Origin: DASZXJ01 sp035545895
GTDB lineage: Bacteria; Planctomycetota; Phycisphaerae; Tepidisphaerales; Tepidisphaeraceae
Length of the DNA stretch: 14,205 nucleotides
Direction: 5' to 3'
NCBI GenBank assembly: GCA_035545895.1
Contig: DASZXJ010000177.1
Coordinates: 1-14,205 of the forward strand
Every line of letters starts with the position of its first letter. The first letter of the stretch is position 1. The notes below the pieces were generated by a model. The model made no database searches, was not told the DNA's origin, and saw only the letters and a list, made by a program, of their open reading frames with translations. The translations under genes and the position numbers were made by a program. Of the stretch, positions 7,978-14,205 are shown piece by piece.

Positions 7978-9188
7978 CGATTATTGCCTTCTACCAGAAT
8001 TGGCTTTCCCCACAATCGTGGTGTACCCGCGTGGGGATTCGTCCCTCCACGCAGGTCGTGCTCGGCCTCTTGTTGCTCGTCGCGTGCACACTCTTTCTGG
8101 CGGAGGCATTGCACCTGTTCCCCAGCCCGGATGAGGCCAGCATCGAACGGCGCACCGTGATCAGCGAGATGGCGGGAGCCCAGGTTGCATCGTTGGCTTC
8201 AGGTACTGACGACAAGGAGATTCAGGGGTTTTTGGCGGATTTGACACGCCGTTATCCCGAGGTCGTCTCTGCAGGTGTTCGAAACTCAAACCACGTTCTC
8301 ATTGCCCAGACTCGCGATCATGACATCAATTGGATCCGGGAGCCGTCAGGAACAAATACTCCAAGCCATATCCATGTGCCACTCTTCAAGAACGGCACCC
8401 CCTGGGGCCAATTTGAAATCTGCTTTCAACCGCTGGCAGCCCCCGTGCCTTGGAACGATTGGTGGCATGCCCCTAAAACGCAGACAACAATTTTCATTCT
8501 GGCTACGTTGTGCCTCTTGTTCTGGATATTCCTCTCACGGACGCTCAAAGAACTGGACCCTTCAACGGCGGTTCCAGAGCGGGTCCAGGTATTGCTCGAC
8601 ACCATGGTGGAAGGCTCTGCAGTCCTCGATCATTCCGGATCGATCGTAATGACTAATCAAGCCTTCGCCTTGATTGCATTTACGACTCCAGATCGCCTCA
8701 TTGGCCAGGATCTTGCATCCCTGGCATGGATGAACGGAGCGGACAACACAAGGCCAGATGTTCTGCCGTGGGAAGTCGCCATGAAAGACAAGTTGCAGCA
8801 GCGCGGCACAATGCTGCGCCTGAAAATCGGATCCCGCCAGGCCCGATATCTGAGCGTGAATGCGTCACCGATCCTGTCTGCATCCGGTTCATTGGAGGGT
8901 GCGCTCGTCACCTTCAGCGACCAGACAGTCGTTGAAGCCGAAAATGAGCGGCTGAGTCAATATATCTCGATTTTACAGGAGGGAAAGGAAGACATGCGCG
9001 ATCTTGAGCAGATGGTTGAGCAGCAGAAGGCGGAAGTGGCTTCAATTACTCGAATACTCCTTGATTACAGCGCGCGAAAGCCGCAACAAGCCACGTCTGC
9101 GCCGGATGACAAGGCCAGCATCCCTTCCGACATCGAAGATGCAGCCGAATCGCGTCATGAAAGCAACCCTGAAAAGGGGTCAGGATGA
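7974..9188 (+). CDS. Membrane PAS-domain sensor protein lacking a kinase domain
   Basis: This 404-residue protein has TM1 at about 27-45, an extracytoplasmic loop of about 120 residues, TM2 at about 170-188, a PAS-like domain at about 202-316 (VLLDTMVEGSAVLDHSGSIV, then a terminal beta strand LEGALVTFSD), a coiled coil at about 318-365 and a polar tail. This is the usual front half of a membrane histidine kinase, but there is no H-box, N-box or G-box: the protein ends after the coil. It may pass its signal by protein contact to the separate kinase encoded two genes downstream. The start chosen is ATG 7974, which overlaps the preceding stop as ATGA and has GGGAGG 9 bases upstream; a GTG at 7926 would extend it by 16 residues into the surface-protein gene. 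The periplasmic loop matches no ligand domain I recognise. Confidence 0.87.
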   Translation: MTIIAFYQNWLSPQSWCTRVGIRPSTQVVLGLLLLVACTLFLAEALHLFPSPDEASIERRTVISEMAGAQVASLASGTDDKEIQGFLADLTRRYPEVVSAGVRNSNHVLIAQTRDHDINWIREPSGTNTPSHIHVPLFKNGTPWGQFEICFQPLAAPVPWNDWWHAPKTQTTIFILATLCLLFWIFLSRTLKELDPSTAVPERVQVLLDTMVEGSAVLDHSGSIVMTNQAFALIAFTTPDRLIGQDLASLAWMNGADNTRPDVLPWEVAMKDKLQQRGTMLRLKIGSRQARYLSVNASPILSASGSLEGALVTFSDQTVVEAENERLSQYISILQEGKEDMRDLEQMVEQQKAEVASITRILLDYSARKPQQATSAPDDKASIPSDIEDAAESRHESNPEKGSG

Positions 9189-9691
9189 CTGGTGTTTCGT
9201 GCGATCTACTGTCTGTGACCTGCAAGGAGAACCCTTTGGCAAAGCTTCGAATACTTGTTGCGGATGACAGCGAAAAACTTCTGGCTGCGCTGCAGTTGCA
9301 GTTGGAACGTCATGGTTTTGAGGTGCACACATCGCCGGATGCGTATTTGGCGCTTGCGAAAGCGAAGAACTTCATGCCCGATCTCCTGATCCTTGATATC
9401 CGCATGCCCGCGGGAAATGGCTTCAGCGTCCTGGAGCGCATGGACAAGATTCCGGAACTGCGCCATACCCCCGTGATTTATATGACCGGCGATCAATCCG
9501 CGGAACTGGAACTGCGGGCTGAGCAGATGGGCGCCCGCGGATTCGTCCGCAAGCCCATTAGTCTTCCGAAAATGCTTGAGCTTATTGACACTGTTGCCGC
9601 GGCCGGCAGCCGTCGGACTGCGTCCGAGCCGACCGAAGGAAAGTTATGGCAAATTCCGGATCCCGGTGACGCCGACGCAGCCCGGGAATAA
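9185..9691 (+). CDS. Stand-alone CheY-like receiver
   Basis: A single receiver domain fills residues 20-140 of 168: acidic pair Asp27/Asp28 in LVADDSE, phospho-acceptor Asp71 in LLILDIRMP, Thr101 in YMTG and Lys123 in VRKP. The last 30 residues are a polar tail with no DNA-binding or enzymatic domain, so it should act as a phosphate shuttle or through protein contact. ATG 9185 overlaps the upstream stop as ATGA and has AAGGGG in front. An in-frame TTG at 9236, six bases after AAGGAG (9224-9229), would remove 17 residues and place the start just before beta strand 1, so it is a serious alternative. Partners are probably the adjacent PAS protein and the downstream kinases. Confidence 0.9.
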   Translation: MTGVSCDLLSVTCKENPLAKLRILVADDSEKLLAALQLQLERHGFEVHTSPDAYLALAKAKNFMPDLLILDIRMPAGNGFSVLERMDKIPELRHTPVIYMTGDQSAELELRAEQMGARGFVRKPISLPKMLELIDTVAAAGSRRTASEPTEGKLWQIPDPGDADAARE

Positions 9692-9708
9692 CAGCGAGAG
9701 TGACTCCC

Positions 9709-11274
9709 ATGGATGATTGCAACATTGTTCGTTCAATTGTCATGATCGACGACGACGCCGAATTTCTGCACGTCATGCAACGGCGGCTGCAGGCGATAAA
9801 GGCCGACTACACGACCGCGGCGAATGTCGACATCAAGACGTTTACGGACCCGGTTGAAGCGGTCGTGAGCCTGCCGCCGGACGGGATTACCGTCGTCCTT
9901 GTGGATTACAACATGCCCGGTGGCACTGGCATAGACTGGCTTCCCAAGATGTTGAAAGCGGGAGCCGGCCCCGTCATTTTGCTGACAAACCAAAATGATG
10001 CGAAACTGGCGGCAGACGCCTTTCGCGCGGGTGCCGCGGATTTTGTCACCAAGGCCGACATGGTGGCGAATTCATCTGCTTTGGCCAGAACCATCCGGGA
10101 AGCAGTTCAGCGGCATCGGCTGGAAACGAGAAATCAGACGCTTTCCCGGGAGCTCAAGCTGCTCAATGCAGAACTGGAAGTGAAGAATAAAAAGCTGGCT
10201 GAGCTCACCGAAACAGCGCATCAATTCGTCGACGACGTTGCGCACGACTTCAGGACTCCCCTGACGGTGATCCAACAATATGCGAGTCTGGCGTGCGATG
10301 ATGCCGGGGGACCACCCAATGATAAGCAGATGAAATACCTCTCGACCATTACCGACGCCACGCGCGAATTGGCGGAGATGATCGATGACTTTCTCGATTC
10401 GAGCAAGCTCCGCTCACGAACGCTCCCGGTCTATCGTCAGGCCCATCCCGTCCAAGAATTGTTTGACTCTATCAGACCTATGCTGGCAGTCCGGGCGGAA
10501 CCCAAACAGATTGTCATCAAATGGACGATCAGCGATGGCATAAAGCCCTTTTTTGGAGATCTTTCCAAGGCCGGACGTGTTTTGTCCAACTTGATCAGCA
10601 ACGCGATAAAGGTGACCCCGCTCTCCCAGCCGTTACATTTGTGGGCGGAGCAAACGGCGGACGGCGATGTCAAGATTGGTGTCACCGATGTGGGCCCGGG
10701 CCTCAAACCGCAACAGTTGGAAGTTATCTTCCAGCGTTTCAAACAGCTCGAGGAGCCGCAAATCACAGGGGCCAAGGGATTCGGGCTCGGATTGAGCATC
10801 GTTAAGCAACTCGCATGGCTCAATCTTGGCGCAGTGGAGGTGCAAAGCGAGCTTGGCAAAGGAAGCACATTTGCCTTTACGCTGCCGGGACTCGACCTGC
10901 CGAGGATACTCACATGCTTTCTCACGTGCATCAGGGCCCGGGAGCGAGCGGACGATATTTGGATGTTGAAGATCCGTCCGCAGGGCGCAATGTCGGACAT
11001 TTCCATGTTTCGGCGCGTGATTTCTACCTTTTCCTATCCGATGGACCTGGTCCTCGAATCGAAGGACCGGCAGTCCATCAACGTTCTCGGAAGCTCACGC
11101 GATCCGCGCGCGTGGGCGGCAAGAATCCGCCAGGAAGCCGCACGATTTCACCGTTCCGTCACCTCTCAAGACGTGCATGATCTGATGGTGGAGACGGTGG
11201 GGCCATGGCCCGTCGGAACAGATGCCGTGAAATTGATCTCCGCCTTGAATGTTTCGCATTTGGTTGAGGTGTAA
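9709..11274 (+). CDS. Soluble receiver-histidine kinase with an uncharacterised C-terminal extension
   Basis: The 521 residues run in the order receiver, coiled coil, HisKA, HATPase_c, extension. The receiver has the Asp14-Asp16 cluster, Asp66 in VLVDYNMPGG, Thr93 and Lys115. A helix at about 135-172 connects to the H-box AHDFRTP with His179. The ATP-binding domain shows N-box NLISNAIK (Asn294, Asn298), DVGPG (327-331), the F-box FQRFKQL and GFGLGLSIVK (357-366). There is no TM segment, so it is cytosolic; receiver-first kinases typically take phosphoryl or binding input at the receiver. Residues about 393-521 follow the kinase and match nothing I know. ATG 9709 is preferred, with a GAGAG purine run 8 bases upstream; GTG 9700 would add three residues. 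The gap to the upstream gene is 17 bases. It could supply the kinase activity that the PAS protein lacks. Confidence 0.9.
   Translation: MDDCNIVRSIVMIDDDAEFLHVMQRRLQAIKADYTTAANVDIKTFTDPVEAVVSLPPDGITVVLVDYNMPGGTGIDWLPKMLKAGAGPVILLTNQNDAKLAADAFRAGAADFVTKADMVANSSALARTIREAVQRHRLETRNQTLSRELKLLNAELEVKNKKLAELTETAHQFVDDVAHDFRTPLTVIQQYASLACDDAGGPPNDKQMKYLSTITDATRELAEMIDDFLDSSKLRSRTLPVYRQAHPVQELFDSIRPMLAVRAEPKQIVIKWTISDGIKPFFGDLSKAGRVLSNLISNAIKVTPLSQPLHLWAEQTADGDVKIGVTDVGPGLKPQQLEVIFQRFKQLEEPQITGAKGFGLGLSIVKQLAWLNLGAVEVQSELGKGSTFAFTLPGLDLPRILTCFLTCIRARERADDIWMLKIRPQGAMSDISMFRRVISTFSYPMDLVLESKDRQSINVLGSSRDPRAWAARIRQEAARFHRSVTSQDVHDLMVETVGPWPVGTDAVKLISALNVSHLVEV
11266..11271 (+). promoter_or_regulatory. 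Shine-Dalgarno site deciding a TTG start
   Basis: GAGGTG, embedded in the last codons of the upstream kinase gene, is followed by TAAA and then TTG at 11276. The competing ATG at 11249 has no purine-rich site and would place an odd MFRIWLRCK peptide before beta strand 1. Confidence 0.6.
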
Positions 11275-11275
11275 A

Positions 11276-11698
11276 TTGGGCGAACCCATTCTCTTGATTG
11301 ACGACGAATGGCGTCTGGTGGCTGTGCTGCGCGAGCGCCTGATCGCGGCAGGATATGACGTACACGCCACTCTTTCCGCGGAGGACGGATGGCACATGGC
11401 GCACGAACATCGCCCAAAAGTGATCCTGGTGGACATATGCATGCCTTGGATCGATGGATTCGAATTCTGCCGCAGAGTGCGGAGCGCCCCGGAACTTGCC
11501 CACACTCCCATAGTGGCCATTTCGGCTATTGCTTATGACTCCACGCGCCACGCCATTGTTGAGGCTGGCGCAACAGCCTTTGTCGCAAAGCCCTATGTCG
11601 CCAAGCATTTGCTCCAGCTGATTCAGAATCTAATCATTTCTCCCGTGAATCGCTCGACCCTTGCGGCACCGGCGGACGGCGCCGGGGAGGCCATATGA
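11276..11698 (+). CDS. Stand-alone CheY-like receiver (TTG start)
   Basis: The 140-residue product is almost entirely receiver: Asp9/Asp10 in LLIDDEW, phospho-acceptor Asp53 in ILVDICMP, Ser83 at the switch position where Thr is more usual (Ser is tolerated), and Lys105 in VAKP. A short polar tail follows and there is no output domain. TTG 11276 is the chosen start because GAGGTG lies four bases before it and the protein then begins directly at beta strand 1; an upstream ATG at 11249 would overlap the kinase gene by 26 bases. The gene starts one base after the previous stop, and its own stop overlaps the next start as ATGA, so it is tightly embedded between the two kinases and may shuttle phosphate between them. 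Confidence 0.9.
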   Translation: MGEPILLIDDEWRLVAVLRERLIAAGYDVHATLSAEDGWHMAHEHRPKVILVDICMPWIDGFEFCRRVRSAPELAHTPIVAISAIAYDSTRHAIVEAGATAFVAKPYVAKHLLQLIQNLIISPVNRSTLAAPADGAGEAI

Positions 11699-13077
11699 AA
11701 CTTGCGCTCCCTGTCCATTCCAGTGGATCATCAGATCGGCCGATGAGGTCAGGCGGTCGTAGCGCAGCCGCCATCATAGGATTTCTGGCAGCATTTGCCG
11801 TGACGTTCGCGGCGGTACGCAAAGCACAATCGATTCCAGGCCTCCAATCGAAATTCTCCCCCCAGATTTTCTCGGCGTGGGATTCCGCCAACCGATTCCT
11901 CAATGAACTGTTTCTTCCCTCTGAACCCAGCATTCTCTCGAACACCGCCGACTGGACGGGGCGGTTGCACATCGGCGCGGATCTGGCGATCGCTCTTTTG
12001 ACCCTCACCCTATCCCTGACGACGATCCGCTGTCTGCGACGAGATGGTGGCATACCGCATGCGCGGGCGCTGTTGGTGTTCTCATTCTTTGGAATTGGAT
12101 GCAGTGTGCTGCACTTGCTGGACGGTGCCATGGCGTGGTGGCCGGCATACCGTTTATTGGCGGTTGTAAAACTGGGCTGCGCTCTGCTGTCCTTTGCGGC
12201 ATTGGTCATGCTCCTTCCAATCATTCCAAAATTCCTCGCAATGCGAAGTCCCACGGAACTGCAGCAGGAAATCACTCAAAGGCGGCGTACCGAATTTGAA
12301 CTCAGACAGGTTCACGCGCAGTTGGAGAGTATCATCGAACAGCGGACCGGAGAATTGGCGTTGAAGAACGAAGAGATGGAGCAATTCCTCAATACCGTCA
12401 CCCATGATTTAAAGAGCCCCGTTGTCACATGCCTGGGTCTCACAGAAATGTTGCGCGAGGACCTCGCCGCGGGACGCATTCAAGAATCCCAAGATTCAAT
12501 TGGCCGGATTGATCGCTCAGTCAACCGCATGCGCGCGTTGATCGAGGCACTGCTCGATTTAAGCCGCATCGGCAGAGTGCGATTTGATATTGCCGAATTG
12601 GACATGCAGTCCCTGATCCGTTCCATTGGGGAGGATTTACGCCCGCGATTTGAAAGGGCTGGGGTGACATTTAAGGTGGAATCTGGATTGCCTCCTATCA
12701 GGGGCGACGCGCATTGGCTTACCGAAGTCTTCGAAAATCTGATCATCAATGCCCTCAAATATGGCTGCGACAATGCTAAACCGGTCATAGAGGTCGGAGC
12801 CATCCTGGATGGCAATGACCGGCGTTTCTTCGTCCGGGACAATGGCCGCGGGATTGATCCGTCGCAGCACCAGACCATCTTTGAGCCCTTTAAGCGATTG
12901 CAAACCGATCGTGAGGGAAGTGGGATGGGCTTGGCAATCGTTGCCCGCATCATAAAGATGCACGGTGGAAGAGTTTGGATCGAATCCGAGCGTGGTCAGG
13001 GTGCGACATTTTGGATTGCACTTCCAAATAGCCTCCCGACTTCTAGTAACGATACAATCTGCCGGAGCAAACCATGA
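11695..13077 (+). CDS. Membrane histidine kinase with ethylene-receptor-like sensor domain
   Basis: The 460 residues run: TM1 (about 24-41), an extracytoplasmic stretch (42-92), three TM helices (about 93-113, 122-142, 153-180), a coiled linker (186-228), HisKA with His237 in THDLKSP, and HATPase_c with N-box NLIINALKYG (Asn348, Asn352), DNGRG (382-386), FEPFKRL and GSGMGLAI (408-415). The three-helix block resembles the N-terminal domain of plant and cyanobacterial ethylene receptors: FLPS near 73, LHIGAD at 91-96, CSVLH at 136-140 and LLPIIPKFL at 173-181. Asp96, Cys136 and His140 keep exactly the spacing of ETR1 Asp25, Cys65 and His69. Tyr32, Ile35, Pro36 and Ile62 equivalents are not kept, so copper binding is more plausible than ethylene sensing. 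The start overlaps the previous stop as ATGA and has GGGGAGG four bases upstream. The kinase call is near certain; the sensor assignment rests on my own recall of the family. Confidence 0.92.
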   Translation: MKLALPVHSSGSSDRPMRSGGRSAAAIIGFLAAFAVTFAAVRKAQSIPGLQSKFSPQIFSAWDSANRFLNELFLPSEPSILSNTADWTGRLHIGADLAIALLTLTLSLTTIRCLRRDGGIPHARALLVFSFFGIGCSVLHLLDGAMAWWPAYRLLAVVKLGCALLSFAALVMLLPIIPKFLAMRSPTELQQEITQRRRTEFELRQVHAQLESIIEQRTGELALKNEEMEQFLNTVTHDLKSPVVTCLGLTEMLREDLAAGRIQESQDSIGRIDRSVNRMRALIEALLDLSRIGRVRFDIAELDMQSLIRSIGEDLRPRFERAGVTFKVESGLPPIRGDAHWLTEVFENLIINALKYGCDNAKPVIEVGAILDGNDRRFFVRDNGRGIDPSQHQTIFEPFKRLQTDREGSGMGLAIVARIIKMHGGRVWIESERGQGATFWIALPNSLPTSSNDTICRSKP

Positions 13078-13481
13078 GAAATCCCGAAGCGTCATGCATG
13101 ATGGCTGCGAATATTCTGATTGTCGAGGACGACCGGCGTCTGCTTGAGGCCATTGAGCAAGATCTTGGCAAAACTGGTGCGCACTGCGTCGGGTTTAACA
13201 ACGTTAGCGAAGCCGTTTCGTATCTCTCGATTTGCAAAGTGGACGCAATCATAACAGACCTGAATATGCCTGAAATAGATGGATCAGCGTTGATCGGCTT
13301 GGTCCGTGAAAATAGTCTTGTCCCAATCATAATTATGACCGGAAACAAGAAACTAGGTGACGCATGGGCCGAACGGCGTGAAAACTTATCGGTATTTGGA
13401 AAGCCTTTTGCACTGAGTGATCTCGTGAAGCATGTCCACGCGGTGCTCGCACAATTTCGATTGATCCAACAGGACACGTAA
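13074..13481 (+). CDS. Stand-alone CheY-like receiver, last gene of the operon
   Basis: The 135-residue product is one receiver domain: Glu18-Asp19-Asp20 in LIVEDDR, phospho-acceptor Asp62 in IITDLNMP, Thr89 in IMTG and Lys110 in FGKP. No output domain follows. ATG 13074 overlaps the kinase stop as ATGA, and GGAG lies 7 bases upstream; internal ATGs at 13098 and 13101 would start nearer to beta strand 1. Its coupling to the membrane kinase gene makes it the likely direct phosphoacceptor of that kinase. No convincing terminator lies in the 36 bases before the convergent gene. Confidence 0.91.
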   Translation: MRNPEASCMMAANILIVEDDRRLLEAIEQDLGKTGAHCVGFNNVSEAVSYLSICKVDAIITDLNMPEIDGSALIGLVRENSLVPIIIMTGNKKLGDAWAERRENLSVFGKPFALSDLVKHVHAVLAQFRLIQQDT

Positions 13482-13517
13482 TCGCACAACAGCGAGTACT
13501 CTGCGGATTCTGAGGGA

Positions 13518-13841
13518 TTAGCCTTCCGCCGATCTGACATCTTCTACCGCGACCAAACTCCGATTCGATGTTTCCTTATTCCCCCCGCTCGGTGTCACGT
13601 TTGCGTTGACTAGATTGGCCAGGTGGGACGCCAGATCTTTCATCTTGTAATTCTTGATGAAATGATCACGCAGCCAAGGGTGCAGATGAACAATCGTCGG
13701 TCGGGCATTGAGCGCAACACGGCGCACTAGGAAGCAATCTCCGACGGGATCCACAAGTACCATCGGGGCGAAGGGATTCCCCGTCATAAAATAATTCATC
13801 GTGTCCGTGTCCCGGAAGCCATTGAGATATCGGAATTCCAT
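13518..13841 (-). CDS. Small hypothetical protein, convergent with the operon
   Basis: I do not recognise this 107-residue protein. It begins MEFRYLNGFRDTDTMNYF. A central beta-rich part around VLVDPVGDCFLVRRVAL is followed by an amphipathic helical stretch (HPWLRDHFIKNYKMKDLASHL) and a polar tail. No TM segment or signal peptide is seen. ATG 13841 is supported by GGGAG seven bases upstream; the frame stays open 15 codons further without a better start. Residue composition looks protein-like and no comparably good frame exists on the other strand, so I consider it a probable real gene. Its stop lies 36 bases from the operon end. Confidence 0.6.
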   Translation of the reverse strand: MEFRYLNGFRDTDTMNYFMTGNPFAPMVLVDPVGDCFLVRRVALNARPTIVHLHPWLRDHFIKNYKMKDLASHLANLVNANVTPSGGNKETSNRSLVAVEDVRSAEG

Positions 13842-14205
13842 TCGTCGACTCCCAAAAAACCCTCCGGCTAATGTTATTACGCACAATGTCCGGCCATTAT
13901 GCGGGGTTTGGAGAGATTTCCTGCGGATAGGTTAACAGAAGTAAATCCCAGATGCCGGACATGACGCCAAGTGCGACATTGCGACGTAGTCAAAGGACGT
14001 TTCGTCAGATACGGAACCGAGAATTGGCCTCGAATATGCCGGAACTTGTACGTGCCGCGCGCGCATGGAATCGGTTGCAACGATTTGCCATTGGTGGGGC
14101 TGCGGAGTCGCGACGGTCGCGGTCTGGCGGAGGTGGATGGATGTGCAGTTCAATCCGAGCACTCAGGTACTATTTTTGGCGTGGAAACCCGTCAAGCGGC
14201 CCGAT
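13842..14205. other. Right-edge region without a supported gene
   Basis: I see no firm gene in these 364 bases. A minus-strand frame from a GTG at 14162 to 13932 and a plus-strand frame from ATG 13952 that is still open at the edge both exist. Both lack a clear ribosome site and have Ser/Arg- or His/Gln-rich, out-of-frame-looking composition. The region probably contains the promoter of the 107-residue protein. Confidence 0.4.

Noticed and set aside
10815..11180. Possible frameshift, with the kinase continuing in another plus-strand frame
   Set aside because: The alternative frame reads Gly/Pro/Arg/His-rich with an out-of-frame look. The main frame keeps helix- and strand-like sequence to its stop, and the next gene's ribosome site fits that stop.
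9185..13481. Chemosensory (che) array
   Set aside because: Stand-alone receivers suggested CheY, but there is no CheA, CheW, CheB, CheR or methyl-accepting signalling domain in the window.
13503..13529. GCGGA...TCCGC inverted repeat as an operon terminator
   Set aside because: The stem is only five base pairs around a loop of 17 bases, there is no T-run, and it extends into the convergent gene.
13932..14205. Small open frames at the right edge on both strands
   Set aside because: There is no ribosome site, composition is biased and no family is recognisable; they cannot be distinguished from chance.

Overview
The window reads as an accessory, surface and signalling region of a PVC-superphylum bacterium, most likely Verrucomicrobiota. 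The basis is a giant protein that combines autotransporter-associated beta-strand repeats with YDG repeats and an N-terminal 'FExLExxIAP' motif, together with a dense set of receiver and histidine-kinase genes. No rRNA, tRNA, transposase or CRISPR array was seen, and the taxonomy is inference from domain style only.

Layout. The left edge (1-1427, minus) holds most of a receiver-HDOD protein whose C-terminus runs off the window. After 311 bases without a gene comes a LuxR/GerE-type regulator (1739-2527, minus). Its divergent upstream region, AT-rich near the regulator and carrying two C-tracts, leads into a seven-gene plus-strand operon (2884-13481): a 1697-residue PATR/YDG surface protein with a C-terminal membrane segment; a two-TM PAS protein with no kinase domain; a stand-alone receiver; a soluble receiver-histidine kinase with an unexplained C-terminal extension; a second stand-alone receiver; a membrane histidine kinase with an ethylene-receptor-like transmembrane domain; and a third stand-alone receiver. 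A convergent 107-residue orphan (13518-13841, minus) follows. The last 364 bases hold no gene I can support.

How the genes may work together. Four of the six operon junctions are ATGA stop/start overlaps. A fifth is separated by one base, and the sixth has a 17-base gap. The genes are therefore almost certainly co-transcribed and probably translationally coupled. The set contains two kinases and four receiver domains (five with the HDOD protein), but the operon itself has no HPt and no DNA-binding output domain. A reasonable inference is a multi-input phosphorelay dedicated to the surface protein or to surface or redox sensing. The LuxR regulator next door has no receiver of its own and is a candidate transcriptional controller. 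The HDOD protein is a candidate regulatory output. Direct links between them are not shown by the sequence.

Most notable: the membrane kinase keeps Asp96, Cys136 and His140 at exactly the spacing of Asp25, Cys65 and His69 of the plant ethylene receptor ETR1 (copper-site residues), while other ethylene-binding positions are replaced. A giant repeat adhesin-like protein co-translated with such a sensor system is, as far as I know, not a described pairing.
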